NCBI RefSeq assembly: GCF_900102685.1
Contig: NZ_FMZA01000010.1
Coordinates: forward strand, 62,001-126,000
Source of the DNA: Melghirimyces thermohalophilus
GTDB taxonomy: Bacteria; Bacillota; Bacilli; Thermoactinomycetales; DSM-45169
Direction of reading: 5' to 3'
Length of the DNA stretch: 64,000 bases
The notes under the pieces were generated by a model. That model made no database searches. It was given only the letters and a program-made list of their open reading frames with translations, and had not been told where the DNA came from. Position numbers and translations under genes: made by a program. Of the stretch, positions 1 through 8,440 are shown in pieces; positions within the stretch are counted from its first letter, which is position 1; every line of letters starts with the position of its first letter.

Positions 1-2
1 TG

Positions 3-638
3 TCCGGGGATGAAAAACTGATCGAAGCTTTTCAAAAGGGTATGGACGTTCACACCAAGACGGCGATGGACGTGTTCGGCGTCTCCGCTGAGGAAGTGAC
101 CCCGCTTATGCGCCGGCAAGCCAAAGCGGTCAACTTTGGGATTGTCTACGGGATCAGCGACTACGGATTGTCCCAAAATCTAAATATCCCCCGCAAGGAG
201 GCAGGGGAGTTTATCCGTCGCTATTTTGACAGCTACCCCGGTGTGAAGCAGTATATGGATGATATCATACAAAAGGCGAAACAAGATGGGTATGTCTCCA
301 CGATGCTGCACCGGCGGCGTCAACTGCCGGAGATTAACTCCCGCAACTTTAACCGGCGAAGCTTTGCGGAACGGACGGCGATGAACACCCCCATTCAGGG
401 CTCAGCTGCAGATATCATCAAAAAAGCGATGGTCCAAATGGACGAGGTGTTAAGGCGAGAAGGGTGGAAAGCCCGTCTTCTCCTTCAGGTGCACGACGAA
501 TTGATCTTCGAAGTGCCGGAGGAGGAAACGGATGCCTTGTCAGAGCGGGTCCGCCGTGTGATGGAGGGACCGGTGGAGCTTGCCGTTCCCCTGAAAGTGG
601 ACGTTAACACCGGTCGGACCTGGTACGAAGCGAAGTAA
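3..638 (+). CDS. polA: DNA polymerase I, C-terminal part (5' end outside window)
   Basis: Open from the left edge of the window to TAA at 636-638, 211 residues visible. It is the palm/fingers end of a family A polymerase. The O-helix motif R-x3-K-x6-F-x3-YG is present as RRQAKAVNFGIVYG, and the motif C catalytic acid pair as QVHDELIFE near the C terminus. PolA fills gaps in excision repair and replaces Okazaki primers. mutM starts 20 bp downstream, so the two repair genes are probably cotranscribed, as in Bacillus. The 5'-nuclease and any 3'-exonuclease domains lie outside the window and cannot be judged. The family call is secure. Confidence 0.97.
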   Translation, partial: SGDEKLIEAFQKGMDVHTKTAMDVFGVSAEEVTPLMRRQAKAVNFGIVYGISDYGLSQNLNIPRKEAGEFIRRYFDSYPGVKQYMDDIIQKAKQDGYVSTMLHRRRQLPEINSRNFNRRSFAERTAMNTPIQGSAADIIKKAMVQMDEVLRREGWKARLLLQVHDELIFEVPEEETDALSERVRRVMEGPVELAVPLKVDVNTGRTWYEAK

Positions 639-658
639 CACCAGGGAGAGGGGAAACC

Positions 659-1483
659 ATGCCGGAACTGCCTGAAGTGGAAACTATAAAACGGACCTTG
701 GAACATCAGATTGTGGGAAAAACAGTGGACGAGGTTTCGGTGTTCCTGCCCCGGATCATCAAAGAGCCCCCGGATCCGGAGCTGTTTGGAGAAATGCTGC
801 AAGGGCGGACAGTAAAAGGAGTGGGACGTCGCGGGAAATTCCTTCTCATCCATTTGGACCCATGGGTGTTGGTCTCCCACCTGCGCATGGAAGGGCGCTA
901 CTGTATGGAATCCAGTGAAGCCCCGGTAGAGAAGCACACCCATGTGATTTTTCGGTTTACAGACAAAACGGAACTCCGTTATCGCGACGTCCGTCAATTC
1001 GGAACCATGCATCTGTGGCCCAAGGGGGAGGAGTTGGAACGGCTGCCGCTGGTGAAGTTGGGACCGGAGCCCCTATCGGAGGCGTTTACCCCGGAGATGT
1101 TTGCGCAGAGATTGAGGAGCCGGAAAACCCGGATGAAGGCCCTCCTGTTAAATCAGGAATTCCTGAGCGGGCTTGGCAATATCTATGTGGATGAGTCCCT
1201 CTTTTCTGCAGGCATCCATCCGGAACGTCCGGTGCAGTCGCTCACTGACGACGAGGTGAAACGTCTCTATACCAGCATTCGTTCCACTCTAGTGAAAGCG
1301 ATCGAAGCGGGGGGCTCCTCCGTTCGAAGTTATGTGAATGGTAATGGTGAGATGGGAATGTTTCAGTTACGTATCCAGGTGTACGGGCGCCGGGGCGAAC
1401 CCTGTCCCCGCTGTGGCGAACCGATCGAACGCCGGGTGGTGGCGGGAAGAGGTACTCATCTGTGTCCCCGATGCCAGCGATGA
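659..1483 (+). CDS. mutM: Formamidopyrimidine-DNA glycosylase (Fpg/MutM)
   Basis: 274 residues, normal length. It removes oxidised purines such as 8-oxoguanine and cleaves the abasic site. The mature N terminus is PELPEVE, supplying the catalytic Pro and Glu. The conserved Lys sits in GRRGKFLL near residue 60, the helix-two-turn-helix segment reads LSGLGNIYVDESL, and the C terminus carries the CxxC-x16-CxxC zinc finger (CPRC...CPRC). A purine-rich Shine-Dalgarno (gggagagggg) precedes the ATG. It lies between polA and coaE, the usual Bacillales order. Confidence 0.97.
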   Translation: MPELPEVETIKRTLEHQIVGKTVDEVSVFLPRIIKEPPDPELFGEMLQGRTVKGVGRRGKFLLIHLDPWVLVSHLRMEGRYCMESSEAPVEKHTHVIFRFTDKTELRYRDVRQFGTMHLWPKGEELERLPLVKLGPEPLSEAFTPEMFAQRLRSRKTRMKALLLNQEFLSGLGNIYVDESLFSAGIHPERPVQSLTDDEVKRLYTSIRSTLVKAIEAGGSSVRSYVNGNGEMGMFQLRIQVYGRRGEPCPRCGEPIERRVVAGRGTHLCPRCQR

Positions 1484-1516
1484 TGAACACAAACTGCAGC
1501 AAAGGAGGGGGCGCCT

Positions 1517-2131
1517 ATGAGGGTGGGTTTGACTGGCGGGATCGCCACTGGAAAAAGCACTGTGTCCCGCATGCTGCGACAGCGGGGGGCGGCGATTGTC
1601 GACGCCGATCAGGCGGCACGGGCTGTGGTGATGCCCGGTTCCGAAGGCATTCGCAAGGTGCGGGAAGCCTTCGGAGATCAAGTGATTGCAGCAGACGGCA
1701 ATCTGGACCGGGCTGCCCTTCGGAACATCGTGTTTCAGGATGAAGCAGCTCGGAATAAATTGAACGGCATTCTTCATCCGCTGATTATCGAACACATGGA
1801 GGAAGAAGTGGCTCGGTACCAACAAGCGGAAGAGGAACGCCCCGTCATTCTGGACGTTCCACTTTTGATTGAGGAAAACTTGACCGAATTGGCGGAGCTC
1901 GTCGTCGTGGTATACCTTCCCGAGGACCTGCAATTGAAACGGTTGATGGAACGAGATGGGATTTCGGCGGCTGAGGCCCGGCGCATGGTTGGGGCCCAAA
2001 TGCCTATTGAAGAAAAAAAGCCGTTTGCCGACGTACTGATCGATAATACCGGATCGTTGGCAGACACGGAAAGACAGGTTGATGCACTATGGCGAATTCT
2101 GGTATCCAAAAATGGATCCGACCGGCTATAG
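1517..2131 (+). CDS. coaE: Dephospho-CoA kinase
   Basis: 204 residues. Last step of coenzyme A synthesis: ATP-dependent 3'-phosphorylation of dephospho-CoA in the cytosol. The P-loop GGIATGKST lies at residues 5-13, followed by the DADQ motif and the lid region rich in Arg (RDG...EARRM). An AAAGGAGG Shine-Dalgarno precedes the ATG by a normal distance. The 3' end overlaps the next coding region by 43 bp, so the two are translationally linked. Family assignment is secure. Confidence 0.96.
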   Translation: MRVGLTGGIATGKSTVSRMLRQRGAAIVDADQAARAVVMPGSEGIRKVREAFGDQVIAADGNLDRAALRNIVFQDEAARNKLNGILHPLIIEHMEEEVARYQQAEEERPVILDVPLLIEENLTELAELVVVVYLPEDLQLKRLMERDGISAAEARRMVGAQMPIEEKKPFADVLIDNTGSLADTERQVDALWRILVSKNGSDRL

Positions 2132-2724
2132 CGGCCCTGCCTTCCAAACGTAAACTGGGTCTAGCTTTCATTTTGCTGCTGGTTTTTCTCGTGGTGGCGA
2201 CCCCGCTGTTTAATCGGTGGATGTATCCTTTGAATTATGAGGAGAAGATTTTGTACAGCGCCGAAACCACCGGTGCCGACCCTTTTTTGGTGATGGCCAT
2301 CATCCGGGTGGAGAGTAAATTTAAACCGGACGTGGAGTCCCATGCAGGTGCCCAGGGACTGATGCAACTGACGCCCAATACGGTGGAGTGGGTTGTAGAA
2401 CGGGGGAAATTTTCCCCGGCATTTAAGGATGAGGTCCATGATCCTGCGATCAATATCCACATGGGTAGTTGGTATATCTCTGGATTGCTGAAAGAGTTTG
2501 ATGGAAATAAGATTGCTGCTATCGCCGCTTATAATGCGGGACCAGGAAATGTGAAGAAATGGTTAGAAGAAGGCCGTTGGGATGGAACAAGGCGCAATCT
2601 CGGCCAGATTCCCTTTGGTGAAACACGCCATTATGTGCAGCGGGTAGTCTTTTTTCAACAAAAATATCGGGCGCTTTACTCTCATTTGATTAAAGAGCGT
2701 GACACATTTACCCGTCCTCAGTAA
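2089..2724 (+). CDS. Membrane-anchored lytic transglycosylase (SLT domain)
   Basis: 211 residues. One transmembrane helix at about 23-41, then an extracytoplasmic Slt70-type domain. The catalytic Glu is E75 in RVESKF, followed by the GAQGLMQL motif and AYNAGPGNV. It cleaves peptidoglycan between MurNAc and GlcNAc, leaving 1,6-anhydro ends. The start codon lies inside the end of coaE (43-bp overlap). No better start with a strong Shine-Dalgarno is visible before the membrane helix, so the overlap is probably real. Such a gene often follows coaE in Bacillales. The specific role in growth or sporulation is unknown. Confidence 0.9.
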   Translation: MANSGIQKWIRPAIAALPSKRKLGLAFILLLVFLVVATPLFNRWMYPLNYEEKILYSAETTGADPFLVMAIIRVESKFKPDVESHAGAQGLMQLTPNTVEWVVERGKFSPAFKDEVHDPAINIHMGSWYISGLLKEFDGNKIAAIAAYNAGPGNVKKWLEEGRWDGTRRNLGQIPFGETRHYVQRVVFFQQKYRALYSHLIKERDTFTRPQ

Positions 2725-2752
2725 AGTTTCGCCCATTTTTCCGTCCTTCTCA

Positions 2753-2806
2753 TTGCAATATGTGACATACTGATTATAATAGTAAGGGAAAACGGTATGT
2801 TATATA
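2753..2806 (+). promoter_or_regulatory. gapB promoter with two CcpN-type operator boxes
   Basis: TTGCAA (2753-2758), 16 bp, TATAAT (2775-2780) form a sigma-A promoter. Two sites fit the CcpN consensus TRTGHYATAYW exactly: TGTGACATACT at 2761-2771, inside the spacer, and TATGTTATATA at 2796-2806, just past the expected start point. CcpN represses gapB on glycolytic carbon in B. subtilis. The consensus is quoted from memory. Confidence 0.72.
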
Positions 2807-2825
2807 TAGAAGGAAGGGGAAACCT

Positions 2826-3869
2826 ATGCCGCTGCGGATTGCGATTAACGGATTTGGACGGATCGGACGGATGGTGTTTAGGAAAGCCATTCAGGAGGAA
2901 TCGTTGGAAGTGGTGGCGGTGAATGCCAGCTACCCAGCTGAAACCCTCGCCCACTTGGTGAAATATGATACCATTCACGGTACAGTGGATGATGACATCC
3001 GAGGAGACGGAGACCGGCTGATCGTCAACGGCAAAGCAGTGCAACTCGTCTCCGACCGGGATCCGGAACGCCTTCCCTGGTCCCAGTTGGATATCGATAT
3101 TGTCGTGGAAGCGACCGGCAAGTTCCGTGAGCGGGATGGTGCCGGTCTTCATCTGAAAGCGGGCGCCAAAAAAGTGGTTATTACGGCACCGGGGAAAAAT
3201 GAGGACGCGATGATTGTGATGGGCGTAAACGAAAGCGATTACGAACCGGAACAACATCACGTGATCTCCAACGCCAGCTGTACCACGAACTGTCTGGCGC
3301 CAGTGGCCAAGGTGCTTCATGAAGCGTTCGGGATTGAACAGGGTCTGATGACAACGGTTCACTCCTATACCAATGATCAAAAAAACCTGGATAATCCCCA
3401 TAAAGATTTGCGACGGGCCCGGGCTTGCACCCAGTCGATCATTCCGACGAAAACCGGGGCTGCATCGGCGATCGGGCAAGTGATTCCTGGGTTGAAGGGG
3501 CGGCTGAACGGACTCGCCCTTCGGGTCCCGACACCCAATGTTTCCATCGTCGATCTGGTTGCCGATCTGGCATGTGATGTTACCGTCGACCAAGTGAACG
3601 ATGCGCTGAGGCGCGCAGCGGAAACGGATATGAAGGGAATCATCGATTATTCGGAGGCGCCCCTCGTCTCCTCTGACTTCAACGGGAACCCCCATTCCGC
3701 CATCGTAGATGCCACGTCCACGATGTTGATCGGTGACCGACAGGTAAAAGTGCTTGCTTGGTATGACAACGAGTGGGGATATTCCTGCCGTGTCGTCGAC
3801 CTCTTAAAATATGTAGGCCGTCCGTTTCTTTCAAAGAATGCCCTGTCCCATGAACATATGACGGTATAA
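2826..3869 (+). CDS. gapB: Glyceraldehyde-3-phosphate dehydrogenase, GapB type (gluconeogenic)
   Basis: 347 residues. Rossmann motif INGFGRIGR at the N terminus and catalytic Cys152 in SNASCTTNC. The residue run after the second strand is VNAS, lacking the Asp that selects NAD in glycolytic GapA, so NADP use in the gluconeogenic direction is inferred. The whole sequence closely follows Bacillus GapB (MVFRKA, IVVEATGKF, NEWGYSCRVVDL). The position between coaE and nrdR/dnaB also matches gapB. The promoter carries two CcpN-like boxes and a terminator follows, so it is likely monocistronic and repressed on glucose. Confidence 0.95.
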   Translation: MPLRIAINGFGRIGRMVFRKAIQEESLEVVAVNASYPAETLAHLVKYDTIHGTVDDDIRGDGDRLIVNGKAVQLVSDRDPERLPWSQLDIDIVVEATGKFRERDGAGLHLKAGAKKVVITAPGKNEDAMIVMGVNESDYEPEQHHVISNASCTTNCLAPVAKVLHEAFGIEQGLMTTVHSYTNDQKNLDNPHKDLRRARACTQSIIPTKTGAASAIGQVIPGLKGRLNGLALRVPTPNVSIVDLVADLACDVTVDQVNDALRRAAETDMKGIIDYSEAPLVSSDFNGNPHSAIVDATSTMLIGDRQVKVLAWYDNEWGYSCRVVDLLKYVGRPFLSKNALSHEHMTV

Positions 3870-3888
3870 TTGATAAGCTATTACGGAG

Positions 3889-3920
3889 CATCCTCGGCTG
3901 AACCGGGGATGTTTTGTTTT
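3889..3920 (+). terminator. Intrinsic terminator of gapB
   Basis: Nine-base-pair stem CATCCTCGG/CCGGGGATG (one G-T pair) with a five-base loop, followed by TTTTGTTTT. Confidence 0.85.
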
Positions 3921-4025
3921 GCGAAGATGGATTTCACCGGCTGAGGCTCCGTTTCTTGTGGTATAGTTAGGACAAACTTCATTCCGCTCGTCGGCAGGAA
4001 GTCCGCCAAAAGGAGGAGTGCGATG

Positions 4026-4553
4026 ATGCGTTGCCCATATTGTCATTATCTGGGGAGCCGGGTTTTAGATTCCCGTCCCGCCCATGAAGGAAAATCGATC
4101 CGGCGGAGGCGCCAGTGCGACTCATGCGAACGGCGGTTCACTACCTTTGAAATGGTGGAGGAAAAACCCTTGATCGTCATCAAAAAAGATGGCAGCCGGG
4201 AGGAATTCAGCCGAGAAAAGCTGTTGCGGGGGTTGATTCGGGCTTGTGAAAAACGGCCGGTTCCCATGGAAACGTTGGAAGAGCTGGTCGACCAGGTGGA
4301 ACGGAGTGTCAGAGAACAAAATGCATCGGAAATTCCCACTCGGGAAATCGGCGAATTGATCATGGAACGGCTGGTCAGTGTGGATGAGGTAGCCTATGTC
4401 CGGTTCGCTTCAGTCTATCGCCAGTTTAAAGATATTAATGTCTTTGTGAGGGAATTGGAAGATCTGTTAAATCGCTCCCGCCATCCTTTGGCGGAGAAAA
4501 AAGGAGAGGAACACGAGGAAAACGGTGATTCCCGGGGGAAATCCGGTTTGTGA
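4026..4553 (+). CDS. nrdR: Transcriptional repressor NrdR
   Basis: 175 residues from the second of two adjacent ATGs. The protein then begins MRCPYC as family members do; the first ATG at 4023 is equally well placed behind AAAGGAGG. The N-terminal zinc ribbon has C3, C6 and the pair in [10 protein letters not shown], followed by an ATP-cone domain ([11 protein letters not shown]). NrdR binds ATP/dATP and represses ribonucleotide reductase genes. The C-terminal ~25 residues are charged and longer than in B. subtilis. It precedes dnaB, as in Bacillus. Confidence 0.95.
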   Translation: MRCPYCHYLGSRVLDSRPAHEGKSIRRRRQCDSCERRFTTFEMVEEKPLIVIKKDGSREEFSREKLLRGLIRACEKRPVPMETLEELVDQVERSVREQNASEIPTREIGELIMERLVSVDEVAYVRFASVYRQFKDINVFVRELEDLLNRSRHPLAEKKGEEHEENGDSRGKSGL

Positions 4554-4576
4554 TGGACAGGCTCACCTGTTACAAT
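4548..4576 (+). promoter_or_regulatory. Sigma-A promoter in front of the dnaB leader RNA
   Basis: TTGTGA (4548-4553), 17 bp, TACAAT (4571-4576), overlapping the nrdR stop codon. The expected start is near 4583, giving a leader of about 275 nt before dnaB. Confidence 0.5.
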
Positions 4577-4582
4577 AGAAAT

Positions 4583-4812
4583 CCATCTTTGAAGCGTCGG
4601 GGAGGTTGTCCGCATTCGGACGCCGCTGTGGGGTGCAAGGGAAAGCCCTGCTGCTTGGAAAGTGTATCAGAAAAGGTGGCGTTGCCGTATTCGCCGAGGA
4701 ACATAGCTTACAAAGACGCTTAGGCAGCAGATTGCTAGACCCGGTAGGCCTGCGCGAGACCGGGAGCTTGGTGTGACGAAAATGTCACCCATCGTGCTGC
4801 TTTCTTTTTTCG
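4583..4812 (+). ncRNA. Candidate structured leader or small RNA upstream of dnaB
   Basis: The roughly 300 bp between nrdR and dnaB hold no convincing gene but several perfect stems. AAGCGTC (4592-4598) pairs with GACGCTT (4715-4721), enclosing GTCCG/CGGAC (4608-4621) and GGCG/CGCC (4678-4695). Downstream, GCAGCA (4724-4729) pairs with TGCTGC (4795-4800), enclosing CCCGGT/ACCGGG (4740-4764) and GTGAC/GTCAC (4773-4788). The last stem is followed by TTTCTTTTTT. A promoter lies just upstream. This could be an independent small RNA ending at the T run or an attenuator for dnaB. I do not recognise the family. Confidence 0.5.
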
Positions 4813-4860
4813 ACACATCGGTACCCGCGCTTTTAGTGAACGGATCGGGAGGCTGGGTTC

Positions 4861-6339
4861 ATGTCGATCGCATGGAAGGATAACACTCCAGGGGATATGT
4901 GGATCAGTCACAGCCGCCGTCCGGTACAACCGACGGATCAGATGGTTTTGCTTAGCTTATATCAACCTCTGATCGGGGCTGCGGCAGTCAGTCTTTATCT
5001 TACTTTGTATCATTGTCTGCCTCTGGATCGCCCTGGGGTATCCCGCCGTTATTCCCACCTGGATTTGATGAAAATGCTTCAACTGCCCTTAGACAAGGTG
5101 GTCCAGGCCCGTTATCGGTTGGAGGGGGTCGGCTTATTAAACACGTTCCAAAAACAAGCCGAAGATCAGAAACTGCTTGAGTACGAATTGGTTCCTCCCC
5201 TTTCCCCTGTCGGTTTTTTTCAGAGTGATGTGTTGAGTGTTTCGCTCATCAACCGCTTGGGGAAAGATCGATTTCGCGATCTGTATGAGAAATGGGTTGT
5301 CTCCGGTACTGAAACCAGATCCAACAGAGGGAATGAGATCACCAAATCCTTCCAGGACGTATTCCAATCCTTGTCACCTGCTGAGATCCGGTCGGCAGCG
5401 GAAGTGGAAGAGGAGTTACCGCAACCGGTGGCGGAGTCGGATGGCTGGGTCGATGAGGGACAATCCCCGGATTTTTCCAAGGGAGACGACGACGATTTGA
5501 CGATGGTAAAGGCTCGGTTGCGCCATGTATTGAAAGAGAGTGCCTGGACATCACAGGTGGAGGAGCAGATTCGGGAAATTCAATTTCTCTACCGGCTAGA
5601 TGATTGGGATTTGATTCGAGCGCTACAAAACCCCTACGTGACCCAACAGGGGGAGATTGATTTCTCTCGGCTGCGCTCCTTCGTGCGGAGCCAGTATCGC
5701 ATGAGCTTTGGTGGTGAGCCGGTGATTGTCGACCGCCATCGCGTTGAATCTCATAAACCAGCCCAGGAGCAGGAGGGTAAAGCGAGACGGGCAACACCAC
5801 AGGAAAGTGAGGAGGAGCGACACTTCCGTATGTTGAATGAAGTGTCCCCGATGGAGCTTTTGGCCCACTTTCAAAAGGGTAACCGGATCCCCAAAGCGGA
5901 TTTGGAGCTCGTGGAGGATTTGATCAACAATTACGGGCTTCCGACTGGAGTTATCAACGTTTTGCTGGAGTATGTGCTGTATTCATATGATTACAAGCTT
6001 CCCCGTGCCCTCGTGGAGAAAATCGCCGGCCACTGGGCCCGCAAAAATATTCGAACCGTGGAAGAGGCGCGGGAATCGGTCCGAAAAGAGTTGGATTGGG
6101 AGTGGAAACGGGGGACGAAGGGAGGCGGGAAACGGCTCTCGGCTGCCAACCGGAAGCGGCCGAAAAAAGAGGATTCTCTTCCTAAAGCTGTCGCTCAAGC
6201 GATGGAGCGGGAAGAGAAGGGGGAGCGTCCCCAGAGTGAAAGAGTGGATCCGGAGACGGAAGCTCGCCTTCGGGCGAAGTGGAAGCGGATGAACCAGCGA
6301 CTCAACCAACGGATGCAGAAGAAGGGGGCTGACGAGTGA
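4861..6339 (+). CDS. dnaB: Replication initiation and membrane attachment protein DnaB
   Basis: 492 residues, normal for Firmicute DnaB (helicase co-loader, not the DnaB helicase of E. coli). The N-terminal winged-helix part carries the Y-x-P-L-I-G-x3-V-S-L-Y signature near residues 37-48. An acidic linker follows. A DnaB_2/DnaD-like helical domain lies around residues 325-415 (LLAHFQKGNRIP, INNYGLP, VLLEYVLY), and the C-terminal tail is basic. With DnaD and DnaI it loads the replicative helicase at oriC and PriA sites. dnaI follows with overlapping stop and start codons. Confidence 0.93.
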   Translation: MSIAWKDNTPGDMWISHSRRPVQPTDQMVLLSLYQPLIGAAAVSLYLTLYHCLPLDRPGVSRRYSHLDLMKMLQLPLDKVVQARYRLEGVGLLNTFQKQAEDQKLLEYELVPPLSPVGFFQSDVLSVSLINRLGKDRFRDLYEKWVVSGTETRSNRGNEITKSFQDVFQSLSPAEIRSAAEVEEELPQPVAESDGWVDEGQSPDFSKGDDDDLTMVKARLRHVLKESAWTSQVEEQIREIQFLYRLDDWDLIRALQNPYVTQQGEIDFSRLRSFVRSQYRMSFGGEPVIVDRHRVESHKPAQEQEGKARRATPQESEEERHFRMLNEVSPMELLAHFQKGNRIPKADLELVEDLINNYGLPTGVINVLLEYVLYSYDYKLPRALVEKIAGHWARKNIRTVEEARESVRKELDWEWKRGTKGGGKRLSAANRKRPKKEDSLPKAVAQAMEREEKGERPQSERVDPETEARLRAKWKRMNQRLNQRMQKKGADE

Positions 6340-7268
6340 TGGAACGGATCGATAAAGTGGTGGCCCCGCTGAAAAGCCGATTGCAAAAACAGACCGATCC
6401 GGAGAGGGAGTTGGACCGGATCCTCGACCATCCCTCCCTCCGCTCTTTCCGGCAACAGCATCCGGAATACCCGAGGGAAATGTACCGGCGGTCCCTTCCT
6501 CAATTGCGGCAGATGGTGACAGAGCGGAAGCATTGTGACCATTGTCCGGGTTTGAATCAATGCCCCAACCTGGTGCCGGGATATCGGACGGAACTCCAAG
6601 GATTTGGAGGGTATTTGGACTTGAGGCTGGCTCCCTGTGAGAAACGGATCGCCCAGGAAGAGGAACACCGCAGAAAACAGCTGATCCGCAGCCACTATAT
6701 CCCGACGGATATCATCCAGGCCACATTTGATCAGATGGAATGGGATTCGGGACGGGCCGACGCGATTGAAGCGGTGATGGATTTTTGCGAGCAATTCGAG
6801 TCTGGACGCCCCCGCAAAGGATTGTATCTGTACGGCCCCTTCGGGGTCGGTAAGAGCCGGATCGCGGGAGCGATGGCCCAGTATCTCGTCCGGTACGGGA
6901 TCGATTCCCTGATGGTTTATGTGCCTGATTTTGTGCGGGAAATCAAGGAGTCGATCCGGGACGGCCAGATTCAGCGCAAGCTGGATGCCCTTCGACAGGC
7001 GACGGTGTTGATCATGGATGATGTAGGAGCGGAAAATATCACGCCGTGGATCCGCGATGAGATTTTCGGTGCTATTCTGCAATACCGCATGGTTGAAAAG
7101 TTGCCAACGGTCTACACGTCCAATTTGGGACTGGATGAGCTGGAGGAACATTGGGCCCATTCAGATAAAGGTGGCATCGAGAAAACCAAGGCAAAGCGAA
7201 TTATGGAGCGCATCCGTCCCTATGTGGAGGTCTGTTATGTGGACGGCCCCAATCGGAGGCTGGTTTGA
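6339..7268 (+). CDS. dnaI: Primosomal helicase loader DnaI
   Basis: 309 residues from the ATG at 6339, which overlaps the dnaB stop codon; a GTG one codon upstream (6336) is the alternative. The N-terminal zinc-binding cluster is HCDHCPGLNQC near residues 65-75 with another Cys at 100. The AAA+ domain has Walker A GPFGVGKS at about 166-173 and Walker B VLIMDDVG. DnaI is an ATPase that holds and loads the replicative helicase. It is cotranscribed with dnaB. Confidence 0.96.
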   Translation: MERIDKVVAPLKSRLQKQTDPERELDRILDHPSLRSFRQQHPEYPREMYRRSLPQLRQMVTERKHCDHCPGLNQCPNLVPGYRTELQGFGGYLDLRLAPCEKRIAQEEEHRRKQLIRSHYIPTDIIQATFDQMEWDSGRADAIEAVMDFCEQFESGRPRKGLYLYGPFGVGKSRIAGAMAQYLVRYGIDSLMVYVPDFVREIKESIRDGQIQRKLDALRQATVLIMDDVGAENITPWIRDEIFGAILQYRMVEKLPTVYTSNLGLDELEEHWAHSDKGGIEKTKAKRIMERIRPYVEVCYVDGPNRRLV

Positions 7269-7281
7269 CTCAAATAGGGTC

Positions 7282-7310
7282 TTGCGCTCTGGAAACCCAC
7301 GTGTTATAAT
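7282..7310 (+). promoter_or_regulatory. Promoter of the tRNA cluster
   Basis: TTGCGC (7282-7287), 17 bp, TATAAT (7305-7310) with an extended -10 TG at 7302-7303. It sits between dnaI and the first tRNA. Confidence 0.75.
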
Positions 7311-7337
7311 ATGTTTCGTCGTCAGATAAGACGAAGC

Positions 7338-7413
<76 letters not shown>

Positions 7414-7420
7414 TTCTCGA

Positions 7421-7495
7421 GCGGATGTGGCTCAGTGGTAGAGCACCGCCTTGCCAAGGCGGGAGTCGCGGGTTCGAATCCCGTCATCCGCTCCA
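7421..7495 (+). tRNA. tRNA-Gly (GCC)
   Basis: Acceptor GCGGATG/CATCCGC, anticodon GCC in CTTGCCAAG, T-arm GGTTCGAATCC, encoded CCA at 7493-7495. Seven bases after tRNA-Phe. Confidence 0.97.
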
Positions 7496-7506
7496 TTTTT
7501 ATATGT

Positions 7507-7596
7507 GCCGGGGTGGCGGAATTGGTAGACGCACGGGACTTAAAATCCCGGGGTGGGTGATCCACCGTGTCGGTTCGAGTCCGACCCTCGGTACCA
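7507..7596 (+). tRNA. tRNA-Leu (TAA)
   Basis: Long variable arm (GGTGGGTGATCCACC), anticodon TAA, encoded CCA at 7594-7596. The acceptor GCCGGGG pairs with CCTCGGT, leaving a G-T wobble at the first pair. Confidence 0.96.
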
Positions 7597-7601
7597 CATT
7601 T

Positions 7602-7632
7602 CCCCCGCAGGGTGCCTGCGGGGGTGTTTTTA
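7602..7632 (+). terminator. Terminator of the tRNA cluster
   Basis: Perfect ten-base stem CCCCCGCAGG/CCTGCGGGGG with a GTG loop, followed by TGTTTTTAT. Confidence 0.92.
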
Positions 7633-7749
7633 TCTTTCCGTCCGTCTGTTCCCCTCTTTTATGCTACAATGTTTTTATATTGGCACCGGATCTGCGGTGC
7701 TTTTTCTACATGCGTCATCCAAACATTTGTTTCCAAGAGGAGGTTGAAT

Positions 7750-8409
7750 ATGACGGGCAATACCCATTTGTCCCTGGGAGTGGCGGCGGGAGCGATCGCT
7801 GTCGGCATCACCGGAAGTGGCTCCGATTTGGGGACGGCAATCGGTATGGTGGCGGTCGCTTCCTTGGGATCCATGTTGCCGGATATCGATGAGGATGGAA
7901 GCACCCTGAATAATCTGTTGTTTCGATCGATCCGCTTCCGCTCCGCCGCTCTGGCGATTGCCGGCTTGATCGCTGTCTTGTTGACGCTGTTTCAAGGTCT
8001 CGATCTGTGGGTTCTTTTTGCCGGGATTTACGCGATGTCTGTAGCATTCATCCCTCACCGGAGTTTTACCCATTCTTTCTTATCCTTGGCGGTGGTTTCT
8101 TGGATCACTTATTTAGCCGATCCAACCTATACCTGGGCGATGGCGGTGGGGTATCTTTCCCACCTGTTGGCCGATGCCTGTACCACCCGGGGGATCCCGT
8201 TGTTGTGGCCGTGGAAACAGCGGATCGGCCTCCGGAATTTAGGCATCAAGATTCGCACCGGAGAGACCTTTGATAAGGTGACCGGGAAAGTGTCCATGTA
8301 TGGCGGATGTTTGGCTTTGATCTGGATGTTCTTTGAAGGGGCCTCCTATGATGTCTTTCTCCATTCGGCCATGGAACAATTGCGATCAGTCAAAGGGTTG
8401 TTCGGTTGA
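7750..8409 (+). CDS. YdjM-type membrane-bound metal-dependent hydrolase (DUF457)
   Basis: 219 residues from an ATG behind AGAGGAGG. Several transmembrane helices alternate with conserved metal-ligand-like residues: His in NTHLSLG, acidic LPDIDED, HRSFTHS and HLLADACTTRGIPLLWPW. These are hallmarks of the LexA-regulated/YdjM membrane hydrolase family. The substrate is unknown; members have been linked to phospholipid or DNA-damage responses without firm biochemistry. An extended -10 (TGCTACAAT, 7662-7670) lies upstream. The nuclease gene starts 31 bp downstream. The pair has been inserted between dnaI and ytxC relative to Bacillus. Confidence 0.82.
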   Translation: MTGNTHLSLGVAAGAIAVGITGSGSDLGTAIGMVAVASLGSMLPDIDEDGSTLNNLLFRSIRFRSAALAIAGLIAVLLTLFQGLDLWVLFAGIYAMSVAFIPHRSFTHSFLSLAVVSWITYLADPTYTWAMAVGYLSHLLADACTTRGIPLLWPWKQRIGLRNLGIKIRTGETFDKVTGKVSMYGGCLALIWMFFEGASYDVFLHSAMEQLRSVKGLFG

Positions 8410-8440
8410 GGTCGAATCAACGTCTAGAGGTGAAGGTTCC

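Noticed and set aside
2718-3695. Long open frame on the minus strand over gapB
   Set aside because: Complete antisense overlap with a clear gapB; no ribosome site or family; typical of GC-rich shadow frames.
4583-4721. Cobalamin, TPP or c-di-AMP riboswitch upstream of dnaB
   Set aside because: Compared with remembered consensus motifs; none of the conserved binding segments are present.
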